DNA of 64,000 bases from Pseudomonas graminis (GTDB lineage: Bacteria > Pseudomonadota > Gammaproteobacteria > Pseudomonadales > Pseudomonadaceae), in the NCBI RefSeq assembly GCF_900111735.1, contig NZ_FOHW01000017.1:1-64000 (forward strand), read 5' to 3'. Position 1 is the first letter of the stretch. Every line of letters starts with the position of its first letter. Below are positions 1-9,220 of this stretch, in pieces. The translations under genes and the position numbers were made by a program. Under the pieces are notes generated by a model that had not been told where the DNA came from, searched no databases, and saw only the letters and a program-made list of their open reading frames with translations.

Positions 1-145
1 CCGAACGGACATCCATGTCCTGACGGCGCTCTCGCCGCATCCATGCGGCTCGGCCCACTGCGCGAGACCTGCGTTCAGCCTGCACCCAAGTCGCGATTGG
101 CGGTGACTGGGCTTTTTGTGTACGGAGATCAAGATCAAAAGCTTC
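1..145 (+). repeat. Dispersed ~260-bp intergenic repeat, copy A (cut by window edge)
   Basis: This copy is nearly identical to 15750-15870 (plus) and to the reverse complement of about 301-440. It contains the imperfect palindrome around CCGCATCCATGCGG and ends next to the motif GATCAAAAGC. Its 5' half lies outside the window. No plausible protein is encoded; the open frames here recur in every copy in different registers and lack ribosome-binding sites. Confidence 0.8.
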
Positions 146-300
146 CCGGCTGAAGCCGGTCCTACGCGGGGGACGCAGTGTGCTTTTTAGTGGGACCGGC
201 TTCAGCCGGGAAGGGGCCAGTCTGGGCGCTGGCAGTTCTGCAGCCTGACTCCCTCCCTGTGGGAGCGAGCTTGCTCGCGAATGCTGTTGCTGTTGCTGTG
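146..300. repeat. REP/REPIN cluster between repeat copies A and B
   Basis: Two inverted REP cores (CTTCCCGGCTGAAGCCGG at about 147 and GGGACCGGCTTCAGCCGGG at about 193) form a REP pair. A third REP of another class (GTGGGAGCGAGCTTGCTCGC) lies at about 260-281. Two to three CTGTTG hexamers follow at 284-297. The module AGTGGGACCGGCTT.AGCCGGGAAGGGGCCAGTC is shared with 15990-16025. Confidence 0.8.
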
Positions 301-590
301 CTTTTGATCTTCATACGCAAAAAGTCCAGACACCGCAAAACGCGACTTTGGTGCAGGCCGAACGCAGACGATGTGGAGTGGGTCGAGCCGCATGGATGCG
401 GCGAGAGCGCCGTCAGGACATGGATGTCCGTTCGGCGCGGGCCCACGGAGCATCGTCGGAGTGAGGGAACCCGACGAAGTCGGGCCCAACCAGGAGCAGG
501 CACTTTTGCTTACTTTTGGTGCTTTTCAAAAGTAAGTCGCCGAAGGCGAAATGATCTGCCGTTAGGCAGATGTTCTTGATCTTCACCCTG
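301..590 (-). repeat. Dispersed ~260-bp intergenic repeat, copy B (full length)
   Basis: This is a full copy in reverse orientation relative to copy C at 15600-15876. Shared blocks include CGACGAAGTCGGGCCCAACC, GCACTTTTG.TTACTTTTGGTGC and CGCCGAAGGCGAA. It faces copy A across a REP cluster, so A-REP-B is an inverted-repeat composite. It ends about 15 bases from the rluA stop codon and may supply that gene's 3' structure. Confidence 0.8.
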
Positions 591-605
591 TTCTGACTAA
601 CAAAA

Positions 606-1241
606 TCAAAACGGCGCCGGACACTTGAACCGCAACCGCTCACCTGTCCCAGGATGGGTAAACGCCAACATGCTCGCGTGCAGACACAACCGCGGGTACG
701 CTGCCAGCGCTTCCGGGTGCGCATACAAACCGTCGCCCAGCAACGGATGCCCAATCGACAACATATGCACCCGCAACTGATGCGACCGCCCTGTGATCGG
801 CGTCAGCTCAACCCGACAATGGGTGTCATACCGCTCCAGCACCTTCCAGAACGTCAACGCATGCTTGCCGAACTCATGATCCACCACGTGACGCGGCTTG
901 GTCGGCGGATCGTAGCGCAACGGCAAATCGATACTGCCGCTGTCCAGGTCTGGCTGGCCCCACGCCAGCGCCTTATAGGCCTTCTCCGTCTCGCGGTCAT
1001 GAAACTGCCGGGACAACTCACGGTGGGTGTCCGCGTCACGGGCCAGCAAAATGATCCCCGACGTCTCCCAGTCCAGCCGATGGACGATGCGCGCTTCGGG
1101 GTAGCCGTTTTCCTGCAAGCGGGTAATCAGACAGTCCTTGTTATCGTCAGCGCGACCAGGGACTGAGAGCAGCAGGGTGGGTTTGTTCACCACCAGGACA
1201 GCGTCGTCCTGATGGAGGATATGAACGTTGGACAGCGGCAT
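606..1241 (-). CDS. rluA: Dual-specificity RNA pseudouridine synthase RluA
   Basis: A 211-residue RluA-family synthase. The family member in E. coli isomerises U746 of 23S rRNA and U32 of several tRNAs in the cytoplasm. The catalytic motif HRLDWETSG gives Asp57, and PITGRSHQLRVH and the C-terminal LCLHA motif match RluA closely over the whole length. There is no S4 domain, as expected. The ATG at 1241 is chosen because GAGG sits six bases upstream; upstream ATGs at 1256 and 1253 would add five residues without a better site. It lies downstream of minE in the same direction, an arrangement common in pseudomonads, separated by a 150-bp gap with a strong hairpin. Confidence 0.93.
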   Translation of the reverse strand: MPLSNVHILHQDDAVLVVNKPTLLLSVPGRADDNKDCLITRLQENGYPEARIVHRLDWETSGIILLARDADTHRELSRQFHDRETEKAYKALAWGQPDLDSGSIDLPLRYDPPTKPRHVVDHEFGKHALTFWKVLERYDTHCRVELTPITGRSHQLRVHMLSIGHPLLGDGLYAHPEALAAYPRLCLHASMLAFTHPGTGERLRFKCPAPF

Positions 1242-1322
1242 TGAACGCCTCATCACTCAAACAGGCGCAGCACGATCAAGACAGCCATCGTGGCGCAAAA
1301 AACAGGTCTTCAGGAACGCCAA

Positions 1323-1375
1323 CGGCGGCGCGGTTGCCTGATTCCGCAAAGGGAGTCAGGCAACCGGGCCGCCGT
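1323..1375 (-). terminator. Stem-loop after the min operon
   Basis: A perfect ten-base inverted repeat (GGTTGCCTGA at 1332-1341 with TCAGGCAACC at 1356-1365) is extended by weaker outer pairing. It lies just after minE. There is no U-tract, so it may be an attenuator or RNA-stabilising hairpin rather than a classical terminator. Confidence 0.5.
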
Positions 1376-1392
1376 GGCGACTGCCTTCTCGA

Positions 1393-1647
1393 TCAACGAT
1401 CAGGCAGGGTGATATTCAGTTCCAGAATCGAGCAGCTGCCGTCGTTTTCAAGGGCGACATGCACGTCATCGTTACCGATATTGACGTACTTGCGGATCAC
1501 CTCGACCAACTCCTTCTGCAAGGCGGGCAGGTAATCCGGGGTGCTGCGTTGGCCGCGTTCATGCGCCACGATGATCTGTAGACGCTCTTTCGCTACCGAC
1601 GCGGTGCTGGGCTTTTTGTTGGCACGAAAGAAGTCAAAAATGCTCAT
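1393..1647 (-). CDS. minE: Cell division topological specificity factor MinE
   Basis: MinE (84 residues) stimulates the MinD ATPase and drives pole-to-pole oscillation of the Min system, keeping the division septum at mid-cell. The N-terminal stretch beginning [12 protein letters not shown] is the membrane-targeting/anti-MinCD region, followed by [16 protein letters not shown] and the topological-specificity domain with the [11 protein letters not shown] strand. Length is typical. The start ATG overlaps the last base of the minD stop (TGATG), indicating translational coupling. It is the third gene of minC-minD-minE. Confidence 0.98.
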   Translation of the reverse strand: MSIFDFFRANKKPSTASVAKERLQIIVAHERGQRSTPDYLPALQKELVEVIRKYVNIGNDDVHVALENDGSCSILELNITLPDR

Positions 1648-2459
1648 CAGTTACCCCCGAACAGGCGTTCGAAAAATCCTTTTTTCTGTACGTCCAGGAA
1701 GCGGTGCTCACGGTCCTTGCCCAACAGACGGTCAACGGCATCGCTGTACGCCTGGCCGGCATCGCTCTGGTCATCGAGGATGACCGGAACGCCCTGGTTG
1801 GACGCCTTGAGTACGGCCTGGGATTCCGGAATCACGCCCAGCAGGGTCACGGCGAGGATTTCCTTGACGTCTTCAACGCCCAGCATCTCGCCCTTGCTCA
1901 CGCGCTCAGGATTGTAACGGGTCAGGAGCAAGTGCTCCTTGATCGGATCTTCACCACGCTCGGCGCGGCGGGACTTGCTGGCCAGCAGGCCCAGCATGCG
2001 GTCCGAGTCACGTACCGAGGACACTTCCGGGTTGGTCACGACGATGGCTTCGTCGGCGAAATACATCGCCAGGTGAGCGCCCGTTTCGATACCGGCCGGG
2101 GAGTCGCAGACGACGTACTCGAAGGTTTCCTTGAGTTCCATCAGGACTTTCTCAACGCCTTCCTTGGTCAGCGCGTCTTTGTCACGGGTCTGGCTGGCCG
2201 CGAGGACGTAAAGACCTTCGATCTTCTTGTCCTTGATCAGCGCTTGCTGCAGGTTGGCTTCGCCGTTCACTACGTTGACGAAGTCATAAACGACGCGACG
2301 CTCGCAACCCATGATCAGGTCAAGGTTACGCAGGCCGACGTCGAAGTCGACGATGACCGTTTTGTGGCCGCGCAGTGCGAGACCGGTACCGATGGCGGCG
2401 CTGGTGGTGGTCTTGCCCACACCACCCTTGCCGGATGTAACCACGAGAATCTTGGCCAA
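1647..2459 (-). CDS. minD: Septum site-determining ATPase MinD
   Basis: MinD (270 residues) is a deviant-Walker ParA/MinD ATPase that binds the inner membrane in the ATP state, recruits MinC and is released by MinE. The motif [10 protein letters not shown] at residues 10-19 is the deviant Walker A, and [15 protein letters not shown] is the A' region. The C-terminus [12 protein letters not shown] is the amphipathic membrane-targeting helix. Start ATG at 2459 has AGAGG nearby upstream. A 200-bp gap separates it from minC, longer than usual for a fully fused operon, and holds an inverted repeat. Confidence 0.98.
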   Translation of the reverse strand: MAKILVVTSGKGGVGKTTTSAAIGTGLALRGHKTVIVDFDVGLRNLDLIMGCERRVVYDFVNVVNGEANLQQALIKDKKIEGLYVLAASQTRDKDALTKEGVEKVLMELKETFEYVVCDSPAGIETGAHLAMYFADEAIVVTNPEVSSVRDSDRMLGLLASKSRRAERGEDPIKEHLLLTRYNPERVSKGEMLGVEDVKEILAVTLLGVIPESQAVLKASNQGVPVILDDQSDAGQAYSDAVDRLLGKDREHRFLDVQKKGFFERLFGGN

Positions 2460-2566
2460 GGTGTATCACCCCTAGAGGAAAAGGACGTTGAGTCCCTGAA
2501 GAGCCCCTCGTGACGGCGCAACTAAAGCGGGCGAGGGCGGTGATCGGAACCCGTGAAGGAATTCCT

Positions 2567-2595
2567 GTTCGGGAGAACAAAAAAATATCCCGAAC
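2567..2595. promoter_or_regulatory. Inverted repeat in the minC-minD gap
   Basis: Perfect eight-base arms (GTTCGGGA at 2567-2574 and TCCCGAAC at 2588-2595) surround an A-rich loop that reads as a U-run on the minus-strand transcript. It could be an operator or an intercistronic hairpin adjusting MinC versus MinD levels. Only the symmetry is seen; the function is inferred. Confidence 0.35.
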
Positions 2596-2659
2596 GTCCC
2601 GGTGCCTTCGCGTCGTTTTCGCGACGAATCAGAGTGGCTTAAAAATGGCGCAGTATCCG

Positions 2660-3406
2660 TTAAAGACGGGTGATGTTCAACACGTCCCCGGACAGACTGA
2701 TCTGCACACCAGCGCCCCAGAGGGGATCCCGGCGCAGGTCTTCGGACACCTTGTACTGGCCGGCGATGGAGATCAGTTCGGCGACCATTTGCTGGCAGAA
2801 AATCCGTGCCTTGGTATCGCCCTTGATCCCCGCCAGCGCGCGGCCGCGCATCGGGCCGTACACGTGAATGTTGCCGTCGGCGAGCAGTTCGGCGCCGGGA
2901 CTGACCGAGGAAATCACCACCAGATCAGAGCCCTGGGCGTAGATCTGCTGACCACCGCGCACAGGCGCCGTGATGATCTTGGTCGGTTTGATCAGCGGCT
3001 CGGGCGGCTTTTCAATGATTTCCGGCTTCTTTTTGACTTCGCCTTCCGTCGGATCGAGGGGGCGTTCGCGCGCGCCTGAAGGCGGCAGCACTGGCAGATC
3101 GATGGAAATGGCGGCGGCGATGTCTTCAATTCGGTTGGCACGAATGGCCAGGGTGCGCAGCCCGTGCTGGCGGCAAATGCGCATCATTGCCGGCAGATCG
3201 ATCGCGCCTTCATCCGGCGGCAGTTTGTCGAGGGCCAGCACCAGCGGTGTATTGCTGAAGAAGTTAGGCGCCTGGGCGACTTTGGCCGCCAGTTGACGAT
3301 CCAGCGCTTCGAGGTTGTTGCGGGCCAGTTCCAGCACAGTGATGGCCAGCATGCTGCCCTTCAGCTGAAACACGGGATCCTTGTCTTGCAATTCGATTTG
3401 GCTCAT
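2660..3406 (-). CDS. minC: Septum site-determining protein MinC
   Basis: MinC (248 residues) inhibits FtsZ polymerisation where MinD places it on the membrane. The N-terminal FtsZ-inhibiting domain occupies about residues 1-105. A proline/charge-rich linker follows, then the right-handed beta-helix C-terminal domain from about residue 140 ([29 protein letters not shown]), which dimerises and binds MinD. The start is the ATG at 3406 ([17 protein letters not shown]), the normal family N-terminus; a longer in-frame extension upstream would run into the divergent lpxL promoter and is rejected. It is first gene of the min operon, divergent from lpxL. Confidence 0.97.
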   Translation of the reverse strand: MSQIELQDKDPVFQLKGSMLAITVLELARNNLEALDRQLAAKVAQAPNFFSNTPLVLALDKLPPDEGAIDLPAMMRICRQHGLRTLAIRANRIEDIAAAISIDLPVLPPSGARERPLDPTEGEVKKKPEIIEKPPEPLIKPTKIITAPVRGGQQIYAQGSDLVVISSVSPGAELLADGNIHVYGPMRGRALAGIKGDTKARIFCQQMVAELISIAGQYKVSEDLRRDPLWGAGVQISLSGDVLNITRL

Positions 3407-3548
3407 GTCGGCATACAGCGGCTTGTCGCTAAAAGTGCCGAGACTTATAACGATAACGCCCGCCAGCCGCAAGGGAGGCGCAACCGACGGGGGCACGATC
3501 CGCGCGAACCGATGTAGAATGCCCGCCTTTGTCCTGACGGAAGCTTTA

Positions 3549-4481
3549 ATGGATCGCCCGCGTTTTCGAGCTCACTTTCTTCATCCCCGCTTCTGGCTGC
3601 TGTGGCTGGGGCTGGGCGTGCTCTGGCTGATCGTGCAGTTGCCGTTTCGCGTGTTGCTGGTGATCGGCCGTGCGCTGGGTTGGGTCATGTATTACCAGGC
3701 GACCGATCGGCGGATCATTGCTGCCCGTAACCTCGAACTGTGTTTCCCCCAGTATTCCCGAGCCGAGCGCAAACGCCTGCTCAAGGAAAACTTCGCCTCC
3801 ACCGGCATCGCCTTTTTTGAAATGGCGATGAGCTGGTGGTGGAGCAAGCCCCGTCTCGCGCGCCTGGCGCACATCGAAGGCCTTCATCATTTAAAACAGG
3901 CACAGCTGGACGGCCATGGCGTGATCCTCATGGCGCTGCACTTCACGACGCTTGAAATCGGCGCGGCCCTGCTGGGTCAGCAGCACACCATCGATGGCAT
4001 GTACCGCGAGCACAAGAACGCGCTGTTCGACTACGTGCAGCGGCGTGGCCGCGAGCGGCACAACATGGATTCCATTGCCGTTGAGCGCGAAGACGTGCGC
4101 GGCATGATCAAGCAGCTGCGCAAGGGCCGGGCGATCTGGTATGCGCCTGATCAGGACTACGGCGCCAAGCAGAGCATCTTCGTGCCGCTGTTCGGTATTC
4201 AGGCGGCCACCGTGCCGGCCACCAGCAAGTTCGCCAAACTCGGCCACGCGCTGGTCGTGCCGTTTACTCAGGAGCGTCTGGCTGATGGCAGTGGCTACAA
4301 GCTGGTGATCCATCCGCCGCTGAGCGATTTTCCGGGGGAGAGCGACGAGGCGGACTGCATTCGCATCAACCAATGGGTTGAGCGCGCCGTCACCGCATGC
4401 CCCGAGCAGTACCTGTGGGCGCACCGTCGCTTCAAGAGTCGGCCGCCGGGTGAGCCGAAGTTGTACAAGAAGCGTGGCTGA
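3549..4481 (+). CDS. lpxL: Lipid A lauroyl acyltransferase (LpxL/HtrB type)
   Basis: A 310-residue member of the LpxL/LpxM/HtrB late acyltransferase family, which transfers a secondary acyl chain onto the lipid A precursor at the inner face of the inner membrane. One N-terminal membrane helix (about residues 13-40) is followed by the acyltransferase domain with the H-x4-D/E catalytic motif seen as His131 and Glu136 (HFTTLE). [19 protein letters not shown] is the second conserved block. The start is ATG 3549, 142 bp from divergent minC. Secondary acylation affects outer-membrane permeability and innate immune recognition. Confidence 0.93.
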   Translation: MDRPRFRAHFLHPRFWLLWLGLGVLWLIVQLPFRVLLVIGRALGWVMYYQATDRRIIAARNLELCFPQYSRAERKRLLKENFASTGIAFFEMAMSWWWSKPRLARLAHIEGLHHLKQAQLDGHGVILMALHFTTLEIGAALLGQQHTIDGMYREHKNALFDYVQRRGRERHNMDSIAVEREDVRGMIKQLRKGRAIWYAPDQDYGAKQSIFVPLFGIQAATVPATSKFAKLGHALVVPFTQERLADGSGYKLVIHPPLSDFPGESDEADCIRINQWVERAVTACPEQYLWAHRRFKSRPPGEPKLYKKRG

Positions 4482-4500
4482 AACCAAGAGCTGAGAGCCA

Positions 4501-5733
4501 ATGACGACAAGCGCCACAGAACAACAAACGGTGCACGATGCCTCAGCGATGTCTCCCGGCATCGAGCCCATCACCGGGCTGATTCTGTCCGGCGGCGGCG
4601 CCCGCGCGGCGTATCAGGTGGGCGTGCTCGCCGGCATCGCCGACCTGCTGCCCGTCGGCGCCAAAAACCCTTTTCCGGTCATCGTCGGCACCTCCGCCGG
4701 GGCGATCAACGCGGTGAAGCTGGCCAGCGGCGCCGCGCAGTTTCGTACCGCGATCCACGAACTCACTGACTTCTGGCAGGGCTTTCGCAGCCATCAAGTG
4801 CTGCGCAGTGACTGGCCCGGCGTCGTACGGCAGGCCGCACGGTTCTTCGGTCGCAGCCTGTTGGGCATCGGTCGGCAACAGGTGCCGGTGGCGCTGCTCA
4901 ACAGCTCGCCGCTCAAGGATCTGCTGACTGCGCGGCTCAACCTCGACGGCATCCAGGAAGCCATTGAAGCAAAGCATCTGCGCGCCGTGGCGATCACTGC
5001 CTTTGGTTATGAATCGGGGCAGGCTGTCACGTTTTATCAGGGCAGGGGCACCATCGAATCCTGGCTGCGGCATCGCCGGATCGGCCTGCCGACACGTTTG
5101 ACCATCGACCATCTGCTGGCCAGTTCGGCGATTCCCTTGCTGTTCGCGCCGGTGAAGCTGGGGCAGGAATATTTTGGCGACGGCGCGGTGCGGCAGTCGG
5201 CGCCGATCAGTCCGGCGTTGCACTTGGGCGCTAACCGCGTACTGGTGGTGGGCGTCAGCGGCAACCCCCGTGGCCCCGGCGCGAATCCCGCTGTACAGCG
5301 CGCGGTCCGTGGCACGCAGCCGAGCCTTGCGCAGATCGGCGGGCACATGCTCAACAGCACGTTCATTGACAGCCTTGAGAGTGACATTGAGTTGCTGGAG
5401 CGGCTGAATCTGGTCAGCCGTATGTTGCCGTCACCGAGTGTTCCCTCGCCTCTGGCGTCCGAGTCGACGCCCATTCAGTCCCTGGCGCCGGTTGAAGTGC
5501 TGGTGATTTCCCCCAGCCAGCCCATCGACGAAATCGCCGCCCGCCATCGCCGCGAACTGCCCCCGGCGCTGCGCACGTTTCTGCGCGGCCCGGGTGCAAC
5601 CAAGACCAGCGGCGCCGGGGTGCTGAGCTATCTGCTGTTCGAGTCGGGTTATTGCAGCGAGCTCATTGAGCTGGGCCGCCGCGACGCGATGGCCCAGAAG
5701 GACGAGTTGAAGCGGTTCTTGCGGCTGGAGTGA
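4501..5733 (+). CDS. Patatin-like phospholipase
   Basis: A 410-residue patatin-domain protein. The oxyanion loop GGGARAAYQVGVL is near residues 31-43, the nucleophile elbow GTSAG places Ser65, and FGDGAVRQ gives catalytic Asp227. Together these form an intact Ser-Asp dyad. The family hydrolyses phospholipids or lysophospholipids. No signal peptide is seen, so the protein is probably cytoplasmic or delivered another way. It begins 19 bases after lpxL and is likely co-transcribed. The C-terminal third (after about residue 300) is low in recognisable motifs. Substrate unknown. Confidence 0.88.
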   Translation: MTTSATEQQTVHDASAMSPGIEPITGLILSGGGARAAYQVGVLAGIADLLPVGAKNPFPVIVGTSAGAINAVKLASGAAQFRTAIHELTDFWQGFRSHQVLRSDWPGVVRQAARFFGRSLLGIGRQQVPVALLNSSPLKDLLTARLNLDGIQEAIEAKHLRAVAITAFGYESGQAVTFYQGRGTIESWLRHRRIGLPTRLTIDHLLASSAIPLLFAPVKLGQEYFGDGAVRQSAPISPALHLGANRVLVVGVSGNPRGPGANPAVQRAVRGTQPSLAQIGGHMLNSTFIDSLESDIELLERLNLVSRMLPSPSVPSPLASESTPIQSLAPVEVLVISPSQPIDEIAARHRRELPPALRTFLRGPGATKTSGAGVLSYLLFESGYCSELIELGRRDAMAQKDELKRFLRLE

Positions 5734-5771
5734 ATCTCTGCCCCGAGTGATTCAATGCGGCCGCAGCTCAT

Positions 5772-5860
5772 TGTAGGAGCGCGCTTGCCCGCGATGGCGG
5801 TGTGTCATTCACCATATCTATTGCAGGCAGATCGCGTTCGCGGGTAAGCGCGCTCCTACA
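5772..5860. repeat. REPIN (inverted REP pair)
   Basis: TGTAGGAGCGCGCTTGCCCGCG at the left pairs with CGCGGGTAAGCGCGCTCCTACA (arms shown in part) at the right, around a short spacer. It lies between convergent genes (patatin and pirin), the usual REPIN location, and may act as a bidirectional terminator or mRNA stabiliser. Confidence 0.85.
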
Positions 5861-5873
5861 CTGTAAGAGGCGT

Positions 5874-6728
5874 TCACGCGGTCAGTTTGTCATCCCGAAA
5901 ATCCCGCAGGGCCTGTTCGATTTCTTCACGGCTGTTCATCACGAACGGGCCGTATTGCACGATCGGTTCGCCCAGCGGCTTGCCAGCGATCAGCAGCACG
6001 CGGGCGCCCGTTTGGCTGCTCAGCTGGATCTCACCACTTTCCGACAACCGCGCGAGACGGCTCGTACCGAGTTTCTGTGGCTGTCCTGCGATCTCGACTT
6101 CACCTTCATACACGTACAGCAGCACGCGATGGCCCTCGGCGACGCGCGGGGTGACGTCGGCGCCGGCGGGCATGTGAAAGTCGAAATACTGCGGCTCGGT
6201 GTCCGGACGCTGCACGGCGCCTGCCTGGGACGTCTGGCCGTCGTCGAACTGACCTGCGATCACCACCACGTCGACGCCCTTATGGGTGGTGATGCGCGGA
6301 ATGCGCTCGGGCTGAATGTCGTCGTAACCGGCATCGCCCATCTTCGATTTGGCCGGCAGGTTGAGCCACAGCTGGAAGCCGCGCATGGCGCCTTCTTCCT
6401 GCTCGGGCATCTCGCTGTGAATGACCCCGCGCGCAGCGGTCATCCATTGCACGCCGCCGCTTTGCAGCAGGCCGACGTTGCCCATGTGGTCTTCGTGGCG
6501 CATGCGGCCTTCTAGCATGTAGGTGACGGTCTCGAACCCGCGATGGGGGTGTGGCGGAAAGCCGGCGATGTACTCGTCGGGGTTTTCGGAGCCGAATTCG
6601 TCGAGCATCAGGAAGGGGTCGAAGGATTCAATGCCTGGCCCGCCGAACACACGGGTCAGCTTGACGCCAGCACCGTCGGACGTCGGTTGGCCGGCCTGGA
6701 TCGACAGCACTTTACGAAATTGAGTCAT
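5874..6728 (-). CDS. Pirin family protein
   Basis: A 284-residue bicupin of the pirin family. The N-terminal cupin carries PPHPHRGFETVTYMLEG and HSEMPEQ, which supply His and Glu metal ligands. Members are iron-dependent redox sensors or quercetin 2,3-dioxygenase-like enzymes. The C-terminal pirin domain ends LRDFRDDKLTA. The start is ATG 6728 (MTQFRKVLSIQ); a longer open frame upstream has no family similarity. Monocistronic between REPIN clusters. Physiological role in this strain cannot be told from sequence. Confidence 0.92.
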   Translation of the reverse strand: MTQFRKVLSIQAGQPTSDGAGVKLTRVFGGPGIESFDPFLMLDEFGSENPDEYIAGFPPHPHRGFETVTYMLEGRMRHEDHMGNVGLLQSGGVQWMTAARGVIHSEMPEQEEGAMRGFQLWLNLPAKSKMGDAGYDDIQPERIPRITTHKGVDVVVIAGQFDDGQTSQAGAVQRPDTEPQYFDFHMPAGADVTPRVAEGHRVLLYVYEGEVEIAGQPQKLGTSRLARLSESGEIQLSSQTGARVLLIAGKPLGEPIVQYGPFVMNSREEIEQALRDFRDDKLTA

Positions 6729-7125
6729 GGGGCTCACTCCGGCAGAGGGGGAATGGCGCCTATGGTAGGCCTGTTGAGGCGATGGATGGGTGACGTTTTT
6801 GCGGGGGAATGATCGGTTTTGGCGATGGGTTGCGGGCTTTATTCCCAAGACTCCAGGAGACCCCCCACCATCGAAAGGAGAGGGGTCGCGCGGCAAACGC
6901 TGTCCATGTAGGAGTGACCGGGGAGGCGCTCCACCTTGCTCGCGAAGAGGCCCGAAGATCCGACATATCGCCACCGGCCGGACCGCGCACTTGTAGGACT
7001 GGCTTTAGCCGGGAAGATGCCGGCATTAACACCACGAATTTGATGGCGTGCCGACGGGCCTCTTCCCGGCTGAAGCCAGTCCTACAGGTTTTGCTGCCAG
7101 CAGTGCCGGCAGCGTTCAGGTCACG
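6729..7125. repeat. Intergenic region with REP pair
   Basis: No credible gene is visible. An inverted REP pair occupies 6992-7087 (TGTAGGACTGGCTTTAGCC and its counterpart ending CCAGTCCTACAG). A single degenerate REP-like stretch occurs near 6908-6945. The proximal part should contain the pirin promoter on the minus strand. Confidence 0.75.
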
Positions 7126-7929
7126 TTACTCGGAAACCTGCAGCTTGCGGGCTTCGGTGTACACGTAACGCACTTTCTCGTACTCGAACGGCGAGTCCAT
7201 CTGACCATAGCGGAAGCTGGTGGTGTAGCGACGGTCGATGGCGCGCAGCAGGTACAGCTCAGGATGGTCTTCGCTGACCTGGGCGACGTTGAGGAAGTTG
7301 ATCTGCGATTCAGCCGTGAAGTCGAAGACCAGTCCGCCAGTGTCACGCAGGTTAGACGGGCCGAGGATCGGCAACACCAGGTACGGGCCTGCCGGTACGC
7401 CGTAGAAACCCAGGGTCTGACCGAAGTCTTCGCTCTGTTTCTTCAGGCCCATCATGGTCGCCGGGTCCCACAGCCCGGCAATGCCCAGGGTGGTGTTGAC
7501 GATCAGGCGGCCGGTGGTTTCCATCGAACGCTTGCCCTTGAACTGCAGCAGACTGTTCAGCAGGTTCGGCACATCGCCAAGGTTGCTGAAAAAGTTGCTG
7601 ACGCCGGTACGCACGAAGCTCGGTGTCACGTATTTGTAGCCGTTGACCACCGGCAGGAACACCCACTCATCGAAGCGATAGTTGAAGTGGTAGACCCGAC
7701 GGTTCCAGGACTCCAGCGGATCATAGACATTCAGCGCGTTGAGCGACGAGCGCTCGAACTCCTGAGCGTCGAGACCCGGGTTGAATTTCAGGGACTTCAA
7801 AGGCTCGGTGAACCCATCCGGGTTATCGATCCGCTTGACCGGGGCTGCCTGGGAAACGATCGGCGCGTCGGCCGCGTGGACGGCGCCAGCGCAGAGGAGG
7901 GCGGCGATAAGCAATAGACGTTTAGCCAC
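7126..7929 (-). CDS. mlaA: MlaA (VacJ) family outer-membrane phospholipid-removal protein
   Basis: A 267-residue MlaA-family protein. MlaA forms a doughnut in the inner leaflet of the outer membrane and extracts mislocalised phospholipids for MlaC. The family core is clear: DPLESWNRRVYHFNY, GVSNFFSNLGD, NTTLGIAGLWDPA, LGFYGVPAGPYLVLPILGPSNLRD. The start is GTG 7929, overlapping the upstream hydrolase stop by eight bases, so translation is coupled. The N-terminus ends in VHAADA, a type I signal-peptidase-like site, and LLC is a poor lipobox, so this copy may not be lipidated like E. coli MlaA. No mlaFEDCB genes are adjacent. Confidence 0.92.
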   Translation of the reverse strand: MAKRLLLIAALLCAGAVHAADAPIVSQAAPVKRIDNPDGFTEPLKSLKFNPGLDAQEFERSSLNALNVYDPLESWNRRVYHFNYRFDEWVFLPVVNGYKYVTPSFVRTGVSNFFSNLGDVPNLLNSLLQFKGKRSMETTGRLIVNTTLGIAGLWDPATMMGLKKQSEDFGQTLGFYGVPAGPYLVLPILGPSNLRDTGGLVFDFTAESQINFLNVAQVSEDHPELYLLRAIDRRYTTSFRYGQMDSPFEYEKVRYVYTEARKLQVSE

Positions 7930-9220
7930 GGAAAAACTCCAGCATGGCGTCGCTGTTGACGCGATAGTTCATGTTGCCGCAGTGACCGCCGTAAGGGTAA
8001 ACGGTCAGGCGATCGCCAAAAGTCTTGCGCAGGAAGCCGAGGTCGCCCGGGCCGAGGATCACGTCGTCGGCGTTGTGCATCACCGCGATCTTCTTGCTGC
8101 TCGCCAGGTAATCCTTCAGCGCGTACAGGCTGACCTGATCAATCAGTTGCAGCAGGCTGCCACCGTCGGTGCGGGCACGCCACATCGGGATGACCTGCTC
8201 GGTCACGTAGCAGTCGAAATCGCATTGCAGCGCGCGCTTGAGGAACGGCGTCAGGCTGGTGCCTTCGCTGATCGGTGTCTTTGGCGGAGTAATCAGGCCG
8301 CGGCGGTTGATCAGGTCAGATGTAAATGCGATGTCGGCGGCGGAGAAGCGGAACGAGGTACCAATCAGCATCGCCATCTGTTCGTTGGACAGGTGCTGCT
8401 TGGACTGCTGGAAGTCATACAGCAGGGCATCGTTCAGATCGATGTAGCCTTTTTCGCGGAAGTAGCGGGTCAGCTTCTGCAGCACCAGTTCATAGAAGGT
8501 GGTGCTGTTGGTGATGCCTTTAACGTCGGTCTGAACCATTTTGTCGAGGTTGGTGATCGACGTGTACAGGTTCACCGGCGGGTTGATCAGCAGCACTTTC
8601 TTGAAGTTGAAGCTGCGGCGGGTTTCGTCAAGTTTGCTGACGAACGCTGCATCCAGTGCGCCGAGGCTGTAACCGGTGAGGTAATACTCGGTGACCTGCA
8701 GTTTTGACTGCTGGGCGCGAACGGCCTGCATGACGCGGTACAAGTCTTCGGCGTCTTCCTTGGTGACGCCAGGGGTGGCGAAACGCGAGGCGGCGCTCAT
8801 GAAGTCGTAGCTTGTGGGCGACGAGAGCTGTACGACGTTGTAACCCGCGCCGTAGTAAAGCTTCTTCAGGTATTCGTTCAGGGTGCTGTTATAAGGCGCG
8901 CCGGTGCCGGCGATCAGGAAGATCAGCGGCGCAGGGTGGTCTTGTTTGGCGAGGCGATAACGCAGTTTCTTCACGGCCCAGAAGTTGTCCGGCAGTGTGA
9001 ACTCACGCTCCGGGCGCATGGTGAGGCTGTAATCGTCCTGATCGATGTCGGCGTCTTCAGGCACCTTGGCACGCAAATCCGCTGGGGTCGTGGCGATGGT
9101 CGCTTCGAACGGATTGGTCAGGGGGAAGCCATAGCTGGACGGATCGATATCGACCGCCATCACGGACGCACTCAAAAACAGGCCGCCTGATAAGGCGGCG
9201 AGGCGCAGAAAACGAAGCAT
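7922..9220 (-). CDS. Periplasmic alpha/beta hydrolase coupled to MlaA
   Basis: A 432-residue secreted protein with a signal peptide (residues 1-22, ending SVMA). It has an alpha/beta-hydrolase fold: nucleophile elbow GYSLG with Ser185, acid in NADDVILGPGD (Asp385 or Asp386) and His413 in YGGHCGN. PLIFLIAGTGAP is the oxyanion strand. Homologues are sometimes labelled serine/threonine kinase, but no kinase motif is present. The 8-bp overlap with mlaA indicates a two-gene operon in which the enzyme probably acts on lipids handled by MlaA; that role is inference. Two cysteines (CDFDC) could form a disulfide. Confidence 0.8.
   Translation of the reverse strand: MLRFLRLAALSGGLFLSASVMAVDIDPSSYGFPLTNPFEATIATTPADLRAKVPEDADIDQDDYSLTMRPEREFTLPDNFWAVKKLRYRLAKQDHPAPLIFLIAGTGAPYNSTLNEYLKKLYYGAGYNVVQLSSPTSYDFMSAASRFATPGVTKEDAEDLYRVMQAVRAQQSKLQVTEYYLTGYSLGALDAAFVSKLDETRRSFNFKKVLLINPPVNLYTSITNLDKMVQTDVKGITNSTTFYELVLQKLTRYFREKGYIDLNDALLYDFQQSKQHLSNEQMAMLIGTSFRFSAADIAFTSDLINRRGLITPPKTPISEGTSLTPFLKRALQCDFDCYVTEQVIPMWRARTDGGSLLQLIDQVSLYALKDYLASSKKIAVMHNADDVILGPGDLGFLRKTFGDRLTVYPYGGHCGNMNYRVNSDAMLEFFRG

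Noticed and set aside
162..579. Overlapping open frames in the first repeat cluster
   Set aside because: They recur in different frames in every repeat copy, have no ribosome-binding sites and encode no recognisable family.
7922..9220. Serine/threonine protein kinase
   Set aside because: No kinase motifs (VAVK, HRD, DFG); a signal peptide and an alpha/beta-hydrolase triad are seen instead.
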